This document shows, in pieces, positions 8,175-17,461 of a stretch of 64,000 nucleotides of DNA (the first letter of the stretch is position 1; each line of letters begins with the position of its first letter). The notes below the pieces were generated by a model. It made no database searches, had not been told where the DNA came from, and saw nothing but the letters and a program-made list of their open reading frames with translations. The translations under genes were made by a program, and so were the position numbers. The stretch comes from an uncultured Paracoccaceae bacterium (GTDB taxonomy: Bacteria; Pseudomonadota; Alphaproteobacteria; Rhodobacterales; Rhodobacteraceae): positions 62,001 through 126,000 of the forward strand of contig CALMJS010000014.1 of NCBI GenBank assembly GCA_937864535.1, in the 5' to 3' direction.

Positions 8175-9013
8175 GGCGCGGCTGGGTGGCGGTGCTGTGT
8201 CTGTTGGCGTCGCCCGTCCTGTCAGACGGGGTGATCAACGCGCCGCGTCCCCCCATCCGTCCCGGAACGGCGTTGGTCGCCGCAGCGCCCTCTGCCGCTG
8301 CGGTGCAATCGCCGGCACGCTATCCCGCGCCACCGCCGCGGCCAGATGGTGCGGCGCAGGCTGTCGCCCTTGCTCATCCGCTTGCGGATCAAAATGCCAT
8401 GACGCCGGTGACCAGCCCGCTGGCCCCTCGCGACTCGGCCCGTCCGCCAGAACGTCCCGCCCGGGTGGCCCGAGTTGCGGCCGAGGTTCTGGAGGCGCGC
8501 CGGCGCGGGCAGGTCTGCGGCGATCCTGACATTCAAGGCGAGGATCTGCCGGATATCGACGGCCCCGGTGCCTGCGGTGTCATCGCTCCGGTCCGGCTGA
8601 AATCGGTACTGGGCGTGACCTTTAGCAACCATCCGACGATGACATGCGAAACGGCCAGAGCGTTGAAAACATGGATCGAACGCGGTGTGGTTCCCGCCAT
8701 GGGCAGCAGGGGCGGCGGTGTGGACCGCTTGATCCTGATGGGCGATTACACCTGCCGCAATCAGATCGGATCGGGCCAGAGCCGCCTGTCGGAACACGCG
8801 CTGGGCCATGCGGTTGATATCGGCGGCATACGGTTCGAAGATGGGTCAACCCTGATGGTCGAGGGTGGCTGGCCCGACCGTGACCTCAAACAGATCCACC
8901 GGGCCGCCTGCGGCATTTTCGGCACCGTTCTTGGCCCGGAGGCCAATGAGGCGCACCACAACCATCTTCATCTGGATGTGGCGCAGAACCGGGGCGGAGC
9001 CTACTGTCGCTGA
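8171..9013 (+). CDS. extensin-like family protein, exported
   Basis: A 280-residue protein with an N-terminal signal sequence (MRRGWVAVLCLLASPVLSDG) and a low-complexity Pro/Ala-rich linker (about residues 20-105). The C-terminal extensin-like domain contains CGVIAPVRL, MTCETARALKTW, SEHALGHAVDIGG and HHNHLHLDV. The conserved His/Asp residues of the SEHxxGxAxD and HxHLH type resemble D,D-carboxypeptidase-like metal sites, so a periplasmic cell-wall role is likely. It overlaps the preceding dehydrogenase gene by 4 bases and the converging DUF2125 gene by 13. Confidence 0.87.
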   Translation: MRRGWVAVLCLLASPVLSDGVINAPRPPIRPGTALVAAAPSAAAVQSPARYPAPPPRPDGAAQAVALAHPLADQNAMTPVTSPLAPRDSARPPERPARVARVAAEVLEARRRGQVCGDPDIQGEDLPDIDGPGACGVIAPVRLKSVLGVTFSNHPTMTCETARALKTWIERGVVPAMGSRGGGVDRLILMGDYTCRNQIGSGQSRLSEHALGHAVDIGGIRFEDGSTLMVEGGWPDRDLKQIHRAACGIFGTVLGPEANEAHHNHLHLDVAQNRGGAYCR

Positions 9014-9993
9014 GCGAAAATCGGCGCTGGGCCGATGGGTAACATGCCGATGTACATCAGCCCCTTTTCCAACCGGATCGGTAACGATGCGACGCCATCA
9101 GCATTTGAAGCGCCCTTTAACATCGCCTTGAACCCGTCAGTGGTGTCGGGATTGATCAGCCCGAGGACGGCAATCATATCCACCACCTGATCGCCGCCGG
9201 TGAGCGTCAACAGCACCTCGCCCTGCGGGATGCCGTTGTCGTGGATGGTCAGGGTGCCTTTGCCGGTCAGGGCCATATCGCCCCAGGCAAAGGAAAAATC
9301 GTCCAGCGATAGGCCTTCGATGCGCAGCGGCGCGGATGTGACCAGTTGCACCGGTGGGTTCAGTCGAACCTGCCCTTTGATCACCAGAGTGTCCAGCGTA
9401 GCGGGCTGCTCTGCGGCGGGGTCGAGCTGGTCCTTGATCACATCGGGCAGCGTCAGGCCTGCTGCGGCCAGATCGACAGCGTAATAGCGCGCCTCGCCGA
9501 TATCGACATCAGGGCGCAGCGGCATCAGCGCCGTTCGCAGATCCAGCTGGTCAAGAGACAGCCCGAAGGGATCAAACACCGCGCCGCCGATATGTAATTC
9601 GACCCAGTCCAAGGCCGTCGAGACAAAAGAGTCGAGGCCGACACCCAGACGAAGATCCTCGGCGGTCAGCGTTCCGGTTCCCCAGTTGCCGTCGATGCTG
9701 AGCGGGCCGCTAAGCGTGAGCCAGCCGGATTTCGGATGCGCAAAAGGCCATGTGACCTCGGCCTGACCAAGGTGGACTGTCAGCCCGTTTTGCCAGCCGC
9801 TGTCCAGATCGGTAATCCGCGTTTGCGCCGACAGCAGGCGCGGTTCCGGACGCACCGATCCGACCGTGCCACCAGTTTGTCCGGCCCAATCGTCCAGCGT
9901 GCGCTGGGTCAGCGCGGTCAGGCCAAATGTTCCGCCCGCCCACAATAGGGCAACACATCCCGCTGTTCCGATTGCAAGTTTGCCAAAACGCAT
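9001..9993 (-). CDS. DUF2125 domain-containing protein
   Basis: A 330-residue protein. A single N-terminal hydrophobic segment (about residues 4-24) acts as anchor or uncleaved signal, followed by beta-rich sequence typical of DUF2125, with alternating statements such as GLSLDQLDLRTAL and APLRIEGLSLDDFSF. Function is unknown; the layout suggests an inner-membrane-anchored periplasmic protein. ATG at 9993 is chosen because the longer frame from 10059 would reach the divergent ChaC-like start. The stop lies inside the extensin-like gene on the other strand. Confidence 0.8.
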   Translation of the reverse strand: MRFGKLAIGTAGCVALLWAGGTFGLTALTQRTLDDWAGQTGGTVGSVRPEPRLLSAQTRITDLDSGWQNGLTVHLGQAEVTWPFAHPKSGWLTLSGPLSIDGNWGTGTLTAEDLRLGVGLDSFVSTALDWVELHIGGAVFDPFGLSLDQLDLRTALMPLRPDVDIGEARYYAVDLAAAGLTLPDVIKDQLDPAAEQPATLDTLVIKGQVRLNPPVQLVTSAPLRIEGLSLDDFSFAWGDMALTGKGTLTIHDNGIPQGEVLLTLTGGDQVVDMIAVLGLINPDTTDGFKAMLKGASNADGVASLPIRLEKGLMYIGMLPIGPAPIFAQRQ

Positions 9994-10059
9994 AGTCGAA
10001 CCTTTGACCTTTGACCCCCCGCCGTGTTTAACCAGCCCTTGAAACAAGGAACAGGTCAA

Positions 10060-10599
10060 ATGGCGCTTTGGGTCTTTGGATACGGATCACTTCTTTGGAA
10101 TCCGGGGTTTACTCCTGCAGAAATCGTGCAGGCGCGTCTGGACGGATGGCATCGGTCGTTTTGTATGTTGTCGATCCATCATCGCGGCACCGTTGACCAT
10201 CCGGGTCTGGTGCTGGCCCTCGATCGTGCGGCAGGGTCCGGATGCACGGGATTGGCGCTTCGCGTCGCGGATGGCCAAGAGGATCAGGTGATGGCCATGC
10301 TGCGCGAACGCGAATTGGTGTCCTCTGCCTATCTGGAGCATGTTCTGGACGTCACGCTGCTGGATGGTCGCCGGATCGAGGCCGTGACCTATGTGATCGA
10401 CCCCGCGCATGAACAATACTGCCAGTTTTCGCTGGAAACGCAGGCACAGATGATCGCTTCGGCGGTTGGGGGGCGTGGCCCGAATTATGAGTATCTGGAC
10501 AATACGGCGGATCATCTGCGCCAGATGGGCATCTGTGATGACGATATGGCGTGGCTCGTCAGCCGTGTTCGCACAATCCGTAGTGCTGATCGTGCATAA
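10060..10599 (+). CDS. gamma-glutamylcyclotransferase, ChaC family
   Basis: A 179-residue protein beginning MALWVFGYGSLLWNPGF; the FGYGSLLW motif (residues 6-13) is the substrate-binding signature of ChaC-type enzymes. A conserved acidic residue in RERELVSSAYLE (about residue 83-85) is the candidate catalytic Glu. The family cleaves glutathione to 5-oxoproline and Cys-Gly. ATG at 10060 follows AAGGAACAGG; the upstream ATG at 10024 gives an uncharacteristic extension. It diverges from the DUF2125 gene and is followed by the MotA/ExbB-like pair, with no clear functional link. Confidence 0.9.
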   Translation: MALWVFGYGSLLWNPGFTPAEIVQARLDGWHRSFCMLSIHHRGTVDHPGLVLALDRAAGSGCTGLALRVADGQEDQVMAMLRERELVSSAYLEHVLDVTLLDGRRIEAVTYVIDPAHEQYCQFSLETQAQMIASAVGGRGPNYEYLDNTADHLRQMGICDDDMAWLVSRVRTIRSADRA

Positions 10600-10662
10600 T
10601 TCATTTGGGTTTATCGCTCTGGGTGCCTATTCTGCACCGCAAAACAGAACAGGAACCAGCCC

Positions 10663-11817
10663 GTGACCGAAATCAGGGAACCTGAGGTAGAGCCGTATTT
10701 TTCGCAGCCCAAGCGCCAAATCACCTCGATGTTGATCGTCTTGGCATTGGTGATCGCGGGCATCTATGTCGGCCTGTCGACGATTGCGTCGATCTTCTGG
10801 TCGAACCCCTATCTGAACGGGCTTATCGGCGGCGTTTGGGTTTTGGGGGTCCTGTCCTGTTTTGGGCAGGTGGTTCAGCTGGTATCGTCGGTCCGCTGGA
10901 TCAAACGATTTGCCCGCGACCAGCAAACCAGCGCCGCGCCGGTCCTGCTCGCGCCTTTGGCGACGCTGCTCCGGTCGCGCGGGGCGCGGATGCAGCTGTC
11001 CAGCACCTCGACCAAATCGATCCTTGATTCGGTCGGCAGCCGGATCGACGAAGACCGCGAAATCACCAAGTATCTCGGCAATACGCTGATTTTTCTTGGT
11101 CTTTTGGGCACATTCTATGGCTTGGCGACCACGGTGCCCGCACTGGTCCAGACCATCCGCTCGCTCAGCGATGACGGGCAGGGCGGCGATATCTTTGCCA
11201 AACTTCAGGTCGGACTAGAGGCGCAGCTAGGCGGCATGGGCACGGCGTTTTCTTCGTCACTGCTGGGGCTTGCGGGCTCGCTGATTGTGGGTCTGCTCGA
11301 ACTCTTTGCCGGTCACGGGCAAAACCGCTTCTACCGCGAACTCGAAGAGTGGCTGTCCTCGATCACCCGGCTGGGCTTTGCCAGCGGCGATGATACCGGC
11401 GGTAGTGACGCGGGGGCCTATGGCGGCGTGTTGGAACAGATGGTCGAACAGATGGATATGCTGACGGTTCTGTTCGAACAGACCCAGGCCGCGCAGGCCC
11501 AGACCGATAGTCATATCGTGGGGCTGACACAGGCGGTCACGACGCTGGCGCACCAATTGCAACAGGACGATCCGCGACCCGCGATGATCGCCAGTGCCGA
11601 GGCGCAGCAGCGGCTGGTCGAAAAACTGCGCGACAGCGGTGTCGACGGCATCGACGCCGAGAGCCGGATGCGCCTGCGGTCTATCGACGTGCAACTGCTG
11701 CGTATCCTCGAAGAATTGTCGGCCGGTCGGCAGGAGACGCTGGCCGATCTGCGCACCGAACTCTCTGCGATCACCCGCGCCCTGCGTCAATCCGCCCGTC
11801 GCAATGAACAGGGCTAA
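10663..11817 (+). CDS. MotA/TolQ/ExbB-type membrane proton-channel protein
   Basis: A 384-residue protein with four predicted membrane helices at about residues 22-44, 52-74, 139-162 and 190-215. The last two fall in the MotA/TolQ/ExbB domain (FLGLLGTFYGLATTVP and GMGTAFSSSLLGLAGSL). The cytoplasmic C-terminal third (about 230-384) is Gln/Glu-rich and probably helical. The start is GTG. It ends one base before the next gene, which encodes a MotB/OmpA-like partner, so together they look like a stator-type proton-driven complex. It lacks an ExbD/TolR neighbour and no TonB is nearby, so ExbB proper is less likely. Confidence 0.85.
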   Translation: MTEIREPEVEPYFSQPKRQITSMLIVLALVIAGIYVGLSTIASIFWSNPYLNGLIGGVWVLGVLSCFGQVVQLVSSVRWIKRFARDQQTSAAPVLLAPLATLLRSRGARMQLSSTSTKSILDSVGSRIDEDREITKYLGNTLIFLGLLGTFYGLATTVPALVQTIRSLSDDGQGGDIFAKLQVGLEAQLGGMGTAFSSSLLGLAGSLIVGLLELFAGHGQNRFYRELEEWLSSITRLGFASGDDTGGSDAGAYGGVLEQMVEQMDMLTVLFEQTQAAQAQTDSHIVGLTQAVTTLAHQLQQDDPRPAMIASAEAQQRLVEKLRDSGVDGIDAESRMRLRSIDVQLLRILEELSAGRQETLADLRTELSAITRALRQSARRNEQG

Positions 11818-11820
11818 GTG

Positions 11821-14001
11821 ATGGCGATCGGGGGGCGCAGTACAAACCGTTTCAACGCCAATATCTGGCCCGGTTTTGTTGATGCGATGACCGGCCTGTT
11901 GCTGGTGCTGATGTTTGTGCTGACGATCTTTATGGTGATCCAGTTTTCGCTGCGCGAGACGATTACCGGCCAAGAGACCAGGCTCGACGAACTCACCGCC
12001 GAGGTAGCAGCTCTATCGTCGGCCTTGGGGCTGGAACAAACGCGCTCGGCCGGATTGGCGACGCAAGTCGGGCAATTGACCACCGATCTCACCACGGCCA
12101 ATACACAGGCGCAGGCGCAGGCCGCGCTGATCGCCAGTCTGACAGCGGATCGCGATGCCACCGCCGCCGCGCTGGCCGAGGCGCAGAACAAGATCACGGG
12201 TTTCGAGGCACAGGTTGCCGGCCTCTTGGCGCAGCGCAGCGACCTGCGCGATCAGGTGGCCGGCCTTCAGGACCGCGAAGCCGATCTGATCTCCGAACAG
12301 GAGGCCCTCAACCTCGCCTTGGCGCAGGCGCGGTCGGAAATCGACGTTGCGGCCGAGGAGGCGCGATTGGCCGCCGCCCGTCGCGAGGCCCTCGAGGCGC
12401 TGCTCGCCGATTTGCAGGCCAAGGGGGATGCCAGCGCGGAACGGATTTCCGAACTCGAGGCCGCGCAATTGGCCGATGCCGCTGCCGCGCAGGCCCTGCG
12501 TGACCGGTTGGAAAATGCCGATGCGGAATTGACGGCGATGACGCTGGCGCTGGAACAGCAACGCAAAGAGGCCGAAGACACGCTGACCCTCTTGGCCGCA
12601 GCACAGGCGGCAAGCGAAGATCTGGATATGCGACTGGCCGAGGCGCTGTTGCTGCGCCAGCAGATGGAAAATGACCTGACGCGCGCCCTCAGCACCGGGC
12701 AGGATCTGGACGCCCGCCTCTTGGCCGCGCTCGATCTGCAGAAAACGGCAGAGGCGGAATTGGCCGATGCGCAGGCGGCGCTGGATCTGGCCAATCAACA
12801 GTCTCAGGACCTGTCTGTGCGTCTGGCAGCCGCCCTCGCGGCGCAAGAGCTAAGCGAGAACGACCTCGCGGCGGCGCAGGCCGCGCTGGAACAGGCGCTG
12901 GCGGACGGGGCTGCCAATCGCGATAGCCTAGAGGAACAGCTCGCGGCTGCGATCCTGGCGAAACAGGCCGCCGAGGTCGAACTGGCCGCAGCACAGCAGT
13001 CCGGCGCAGCGGCAGAGGCCGCGCGGGCCACGTTAGAGGACCGCCTCACCGCCGCGCTGATCGCGCAACAGGCGCTGGAGGCCAAGGTGGAGTCCCTGTC
13101 GGAAACCAGTTCCGGCAATCAGTTGGACCGCGCCGCATTGCAATCGCAACTGGCCGAAGCTCTTGCTGCTATCGCCGCAGCGCAGACCGAACGCGATACC
13201 CAGATGACCGAGGCCGAGCGTCAGTCCGCCCTGTTGGCGACCGCCAATCAGGCGCTGAGCGAGGAACAGGCCCTCTCTGCCGAGGCGCAGCGGCAGATCA
13301 CCGCCCTTAATGCCAATGTGACCGAACTTCGGGCGCAGGTGCAGCGTCTACAGGGGTTGGTTAACGCGGCGAATGCGCTGGACGCCGACAAGGAGGTGCA
13401 GATCACCAACCTTGGCAACCAGCTCAATCAGGCGCTGGCGCGGCTCGCCTCGGAAAATGCCCGTCGGCTAGAACTAGAGGCCGCAGAGCGCGCCCGTCTG
13501 GAAGAAGAGCGCGCCCGACTAGAGGCCGAAGCGCAGGATCTGCAGCGGTATCGGTCTGAATTCTTTGGCGAATTGCGCAGCGTGCTAGAGGGGCAAGAGG
13601 GCATTCGGGTCGAAGGCGACCGCTTCGTGTTTTCGTCCGAGGTCCTGTTCCCGCTGGGCAGCGCGACCCTGTCGCCGCAGGGCGAGGCTGAGATCGCCAA
13701 AGTCGCCGGGATTTTGCGCCAGCTGGCCGGAGAAATCCCGAGCGGTATTGACTGGATCATCCGCGTGGACGGCCATACGGACAACATCCCGCTGTCCGGC
13801 ACCGGCGAGTTCAAGGATAACTGGGAGCTGAGTCAGGCCCGCGCCCTGTCGGTCGTGCGGTTTATGGTCGAAACCCAAGGGATCAGCCCGCTGCACCTGT
13901 CCGCCAACGGGTTCGGCGAATTCCAGCCGGTCAACCCCGCCAACACCGAGGCGGCCCGTGCCCAAAACCGCCGGATCGAGCTGAAGCTTACTGAACGGTG
14001 A
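11821..14001 (+). CDS. MotB-like protein with long coiled coil and C-terminal OmpA peptidoglycan-binding domain
   Basis: A 726-residue protein (ATG 11821; GTG 11818 just before is an alternative). The N-terminus has one membrane helix (about residues 17-42) containing WPGFVDAMTGLL, whose Asp21 corresponds in place to the proton-carrying Asp of MotB. About 550 residues of Ala/Glu/Gln/Leu-rich coiled coil follow, including a repeated block. An OmpA domain ends the protein, with VDGHTDNIPLSG, SQARALSVVRFM and NRRIELKL. It should span the periplasm and anchor to peptidoglycan. Translationally coupled to the MotA/ExbB-like gene. Its C-terminus overlaps the converging M23 peptidase gene by 14 bases. 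Confidence 0.87.
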   Translation: MAIGGRSTNRFNANIWPGFVDAMTGLLLVLMFVLTIFMVIQFSLRETITGQETRLDELTAEVAALSSALGLEQTRSAGLATQVGQLTTDLTTANTQAQAQAALIASLTADRDATAAALAEAQNKITGFEAQVAGLLAQRSDLRDQVAGLQDREADLISEQEALNLALAQARSEIDVAAEEARLAAARREALEALLADLQAKGDASAERISELEAAQLADAAAAQALRDRLENADAELTAMTLALEQQRKEAEDTLTLLAAAQAASEDLDMRLAEALLLRQQMENDLTRALSTGQDLDARLLAALDLQKTAEAELADAQAALDLANQQSQDLSVRLAAALAAQELSENDLAAAQAALEQALADGAANRDSLEEQLAAAILAKQAAEVELAAAQQSGAAAEAARATLEDRLTAALIAQQALEAKVESLSETSSGNQLDRAALQSQLAEALAAIAAAQTERDTQMTEAERQSALLATANQALSEEQALSAEAQRQITALNANVTELRAQVQRLQGLVNAANALDADKEVQITNLGNQLNQALARLASENARRLELEAAERARLEEERARLEAEAQDLQRYRSEFFGELRSVLEGQEGIRVEGDRFVFSSEVLFPLGSATLSPQGEAEIAKVAGILRQLAGEIPSGIDWIIRVDGHTDNIPLSGTGEFKDNWELSQARALSVVRFMVETQGISPLHLSANGFGEFQPVNPANTEAARAQNRRIELKLTER
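12619..13095 (+). repeat. degenerate coiled-coil repeats within the MotB-like gene
   Basis: Five imperfect copies of a unit of about 28-39 residues begin near 12619, 12703, 12808, 12925 and 13030. Each opens with a pattern like DLDxRLxxAL or SLEEQLAAAI, then a polar stretch and ExxLAxAQ. They suggest that the stalk grew by tandem duplication. Confidence 0.6.
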
Positions 14002-14947
14002 TCGCGAGGGTTTGCTGGTCGAGGATATCCGCGCCACGTCGGTGTTGGACGGTCCCGGTATAAATCCCCGACGGCCAGCCCGCCGCAGGACTGCGCCGCC
14101 CGCTGGCGCGCATGACCAGTGCCTGTGTGCGGTCCAGCACTTCGGTGTGGTCATGGACGGTTTGCCCGTCAGGTCCGGTGATGGTCAGCTGAATCTGATC
14201 GCCCGGCTCGGCCCCAAAGGCAAAGGCCCAAAGGACCAGATTATCCGCCGGTGTCAGGTTGATGGCCGCAGCGAAGCCCTGCTTGACCGTGTTGTAGTCC
14301 GGAACCGCAGCCGCAAAACCGCTTGAGATCAGCCCGCCCACGGGCGTTGGTGGCGCGGAGAGCCAGAGCGTTTCGCCAACCTCGCCACAGGTGTCGGCGT
14401 TCGGTGAAAACGGATCGACGGCAATCTCATCATGGCGCAGCGACAGGTGGAGATGTGGAAACTCGGTCTGACCTGAGAGGCCAACCAGACCAATCGGCTG
14501 GCCCATCGCGACCTGATCCCCGACGCTGACGGACACCGAGGATTTGGCCAGATGGCAATACTGGCTGACCCAGCCACCACCGTGGTCGATGACCACGCCA
14601 TTTCCACACTCCCTATCGGTGACATCAGGTGCGTTTGGCGTGCCCTGTAGCACGTCCTCCATGTTGGATCGGAGGGCGGCGACCCGCCCCGGAGCAACGG
14701 CTAGGACGGTGACGCCACGCTGTTGGCTGAGGATCGAGGGCAGGGCAAAATCCGTCCCGTCGTGGCCATCGTAGGTCAGGTTGCCGCAAAACAGGTCCTG
14801 ACGGCCAGCGGTCGGATCGTGATCGACGTAGTTCTGAATATAACAGGTCGTCCCGAGGTCGCAATCAATCGGCAGCCCCAAAGAAATGTCCCTCGCCGTG
14901 CTGGGCAAGGCGAGGGACAAAAGCGTAACAGTCAGGACAGACCGCAT
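13988..14947 (-). CDS. M23 (LytM/lysostaphin-type) metallopeptidase, exported
   Basis: A 319-residue protein with a signal peptide (residues 1-18). The LytM domain shows the zinc ligands His62 and Asp66 in GHDGTDFALP and the HLH pair at 165-167, with a further His in QYCHLAK (132). It is therefore probably an active peptidoglycan endopeptidase, not a degenerate activator. Five or more cysteines in the secreted part suggest disulfides. A beta-rich C-terminal domain (about 205-319) may be a binding module. ATG overlaps the clpA stop by one base, so it is coupled to clpA. Confidence 0.9.
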   Translation of the reverse strand: MRSVLTVTLLSLALPSTARDISLGLPIDCDLGTTCYIQNYVDHDPTAGRQDLFCGNLTYDGHDGTDFALPSILSQQRGVTVLAVAPGRVAALRSNMEDVLQGTPNAPDVTDRECGNGVVIDHGGGWVSQYCHLAKSSVSVSVGDQVAMGQPIGLVGLSGQTEFPHLHLSLRHDEIAVDPFSPNADTCGEVGETLWLSAPPTPVGGLISSGFAAAVPDYNTVKQGFAAAINLTPADNLVLWAFAFGAEPGDQIQLTITGPDGQTVHDHTEVLDRTQALVMRASGRRSPAAGWPSGIYTGTVQHRRGADILDQQTLAITVQ

Positions 14948-17283
14948 CAGTCGGCGGTGAGCAGCGGGGGTTTATTCCCGGCCAGACGGCCCTGCTGGGG
15001 CGGTTCGACATCCAAAACCAGCTTGTCATCCTTGACCAGGACGCGGACGAGGCCGCCCTTGGTCAACTTGCCAAAGAGCAACTCTTCGGCGAGCGGCTTT
15101 TTGATGTTTTCCTGAATGACGCGGCCCAGCGGTCGTGCGCCCATCTTGCTGTCGTAGCCCTTGTCACCCAGCCAGATGGCGGCCGCTTCGGACAATTCGA
15201 TGTGGACGTTACGGTCCATCAACTGCGCCTCGAGCTGGAGAACAAACTTTTCGACCACCTGCAGGATCACCTCTTTGGGTAGCGGCTGGAACCCGATCAC
15301 CGCGTCCAGACGGTTGCGGAATTCCGGGGTAAAAGTCCGTTCGATAGCCGCGGTATCCTCGCCCTCGCGCCGGTCACGACCAAAGCCGATTGCCTCTTTG
15401 GCCTGTTCGGCAGCCCCGGCGTTCGAGGTCATGATCAGGATCACGTTGCGGAAATCGGTCGTCCGGCCGTTGTGGTCGGTCAGTTTGCCGTGGTCCATCA
15501 CCTGCAACAGGATGTTGTAGACGTCCGGGTGCGCCTTTTCGATTTCGTCGAGTAGCAGCACACAGTGCGGATTTTGATCGACGCGGTCGGTCAACATGCC
15601 GCCCTGATCAAACCCGACATAGCCCGGAGGGGCACCGATCAGGCGGCTAACCGCGTGTTTTTCCATGTATTCGGACATGTCGAACCGCAGCAGTTCCACC
15701 CCCAGCGTGTCGGCCAGTTGTTTGGCCACCTCGGTTTTGCCGACGCCGGTCGGACCTGCAAACAGGTAGTTGCCAATCGGCTTTTCCGGCTCGCGCAGGC
15801 CGGCGCGGGCCAATTTGATCGCGCTGGACAGGGCCTCGATCGCGTTGTCCTGACCAAATACCACGCGCTTGAGGGATTTTTCCAAATCCTTGAGCGTTTC
15901 CGCGTCATCCTTGGACACATTTTTCGGCGGGATACGGGCGATCTTGGCCACGACGGCCTCGATCTCTTTGACGCCGATGGTTTTGCGGCGCTTGGATTCA
16001 GCAACCAGATGCTGTGCGGCACCGGCCTCGTCGATGACGTCGATGGCTTTATCCGGCAACTTGCGGTCGTTGATGTAGCGCGACGACAATTCGACCGCCG
16101 CCTTGATCGCGTCAGCGGTGTAGCGGATGTGGTGATGATCCTCAAAGTAGGGCTTGAGGCCCTGAAGGATCTTGATCGAATCCTCGACCGACGGCTCGTT
16201 CACGTCGATTTTCTGGAACCGGCGGGACAGCGCGCGGTCCTTTTCGAAATGCTGACGGAATTCTTTGTAGGTGGTGGACCCCATACAGCGCAGTTTACCG
16301 CCCTGAAGCGCCGGTTTCAGCAGGTTCGAGGCGTCCATGGCGCCGCCAGAGGTCGCACCAGCCCCGATCACCGTATGGATTTCGTCGATGAACAGCACGG
16401 CATCCGGATGGTCCTCAAGTTCGGACACCACCGCCTTGAGCCGCTCTTCAAAGTCGCCGCGATAGCGGGTTCCGGCCAACAGCGCACCCATGTCGAGGCT
16501 ATAGATCGTCGCCCCGGCCAGCACCTCGGGTACTTCGTCGGTGATGATCTTGCGGGCCAGACCCTCGGCGATGGCGGTTTTGCCGACGCCCGGATCGCCG
16601 ACCAGCAGCGGGTTGTTTTTCCGACGGCGACAGAGAACCTGAATACAGCGCTCGACCTCGCCTTCGCGGCCGATCAGCGGGTCCACATCGCCCTTGCGGG
16701 CCTTGGCGTTCAGGTCGACGCAATATTTGGACAGCGCAGTTTCTTTGACGTCAGCCTCGCCCGGATTGGGGGTGCCGGAGGTCGACGTTCCGCTGGTGTC
16801 ATCCTCCGACCCTTTGACAGAGCGGCTCTCGCCAAAGGCAGGGTCCTTGGCGACACCGTGCGCGATGAAATTCACGGCGTCGTAGCGGGTCATGTCCTGC
16901 TCTTGCAGGAAATAGGCGGCATTCGATTCACGTTCGGCGAAGATCGCGACCAGAACGTTTGCCCCCGTAACCTCGGTCCGGCCAGACGACTGGACATGGA
17001 TCGCAGCGCGCTGGATTACACGCTGGAACGCAGCCGTCGGCACGGCTTCCGATCCTTCGACGTCGGTGATCAGGGTCGACAGGTCTTCGTCGATGTAATC
17101 TTCGAGGTTCTTGCGAAGCTCGTCCAGATCAACCGCGCAGGCCCGCATGACACGGGCGGCATCAGGTTCATCGATCAAGGCCAGCAACAGATGTTCCAGG
17201 GTGGCGAGCTCATGTCGACGGGCATTCGCCAACGCCAATGCCGCGTGAATGGACTGCTCGAGAGATGTCGAAAATGACGGCAC
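14947..17283 (-). CDS. clpA: ATP-dependent Clp protease ATP-binding subunit ClpA
   Basis: A 778-residue Hsp100 unfoldase. The double Clp N-domain spans residues 1-150, an acidic Ser/Thr/Gly linker lies around 155-180, the first AAA module has Walker A GDPGVGKT (229-236), and the second has GPTGVGKT near residue 510 followed by the ClpA-type C-terminus. It feeds substrates to ClpP. The start is GTG with GAGGAG 8 bases upstream. The adaptor gene clpS, often found just upstream, is not here. A perfect inverted repeat lies 68-92 bases upstream of the start. Confidence 0.96.
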   Translation of the reverse strand: MPSFSTSLEQSIHAALALANARRHELATLEHLLLALIDEPDAARVMRACAVDLDELRKNLEDYIDEDLSTLITDVEGSEAVPTAAFQRVIQRAAIHVQSSGRTEVTGANVLVAIFAERESNAAYFLQEQDMTRYDAVNFIAHGVAKDPAFGESRSVKGSEDDTSGTSTSGTPNPGEADVKETALSKYCVDLNAKARKGDVDPLIGREGEVERCIQVLCRRRKNNPLLVGDPGVGKTAIAEGLARKIITDEVPEVLAGATIYSLDMGALLAGTRYRGDFEERLKAVVSELEDHPDAVLFIDEIHTVIGAGATSGGAMDASNLLKPALQGGKLRCMGSTTYKEFRQHFEKDRALSRRFQKIDVNEPSVEDSIKILQGLKPYFEDHHHIRYTADAIKAAVELSSRYINDRKLPDKAIDVIDEAGAAQHLVAESKRRKTIGVKEIEAVVAKIARIPPKNVSKDDAETLKDLEKSLKRVVFGQDNAIEALSSAIKLARAGLREPEKPIGNYLFAGPTGVGKTEVAKQLADTLGVELLRFDMSEYMEKHAVSRLIGAPPGYVGFDQGGMLTDRVDQNPHCVLLLDEIEKAHPDVYNILLQVMDHGKLTDHNGRTTDFRNVILIMTSNAGAAEQAKEAIGFGRDRREGEDTAAIERTFTPEFRNRLDAVIGFQPLPKEVILQVVEKFVLQLEAQLMDRNVHIELSEAAAIWLGDKGYDSKMGARPLGRVIQENIKKPLAEELLFGKLTKGGLVRVLVKDDKLVLDVEPPQQGRLAGNKPPLLTAD

Positions 17284-17350
17284 GCTGTGTGCTCCTCGTT
17301 GTCGGGGTCATCGGGGAACCGGTCCCGTCTGACCGTGGCCTCATACCTCT

Positions 17351-17375
17351 AGGTTTGGTCTTCTGTGCCAAACCT
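17351..17375. promoter_or_regulatory. perfect inverted repeat upstream of clpA
   Basis: AGGTTTGG at 17351-17358 and CCAAACCT at 17368-17375 are perfect 8-bp inverted repeats with a 9-bp spacer, the same geometry as CIRCE but a different sequence. It lies in the 178-bp gap between gloB and clpA, 68 bases from the clpA start. It could be an operator or an mRNA hairpin. No U-run follows on the clpA strand, so it is not an intrinsic terminator. Confidence 0.55.
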
Positions 17376-17461
17376 TCAAGGTCTAATTTGATATTTCCTC
17401 GCAGATTTAACGACAGATCCCCTTAACGGCGGGTCAACGGGGAATGTTTGGGCGGCAGACA

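Noticed and set aside
10663-14001. Zorya-type defence system
   Set aside because: The MotA/MotB-like pair recalls ZorAB, but no ZorC, ZorD or ZorE effector gene is adjacent and the long coiled coil is on the OmpA partner, not on the MotA-like one.
15565-17277. 570-residue open frame antisense to clpA
   Set aside because: Mirror of the clpA codon pattern in GC-rich DNA. Composition is Arg/His/Asp/Gln-rich without motifs, while the clpA frame has clear AAA+ signatures.
17376-17460. Heat-shock sigma-32 promoter for clpA
   Set aside because: A CTTGAA is present, but no matching -10 occurs at the required 17-18 bp spacing.
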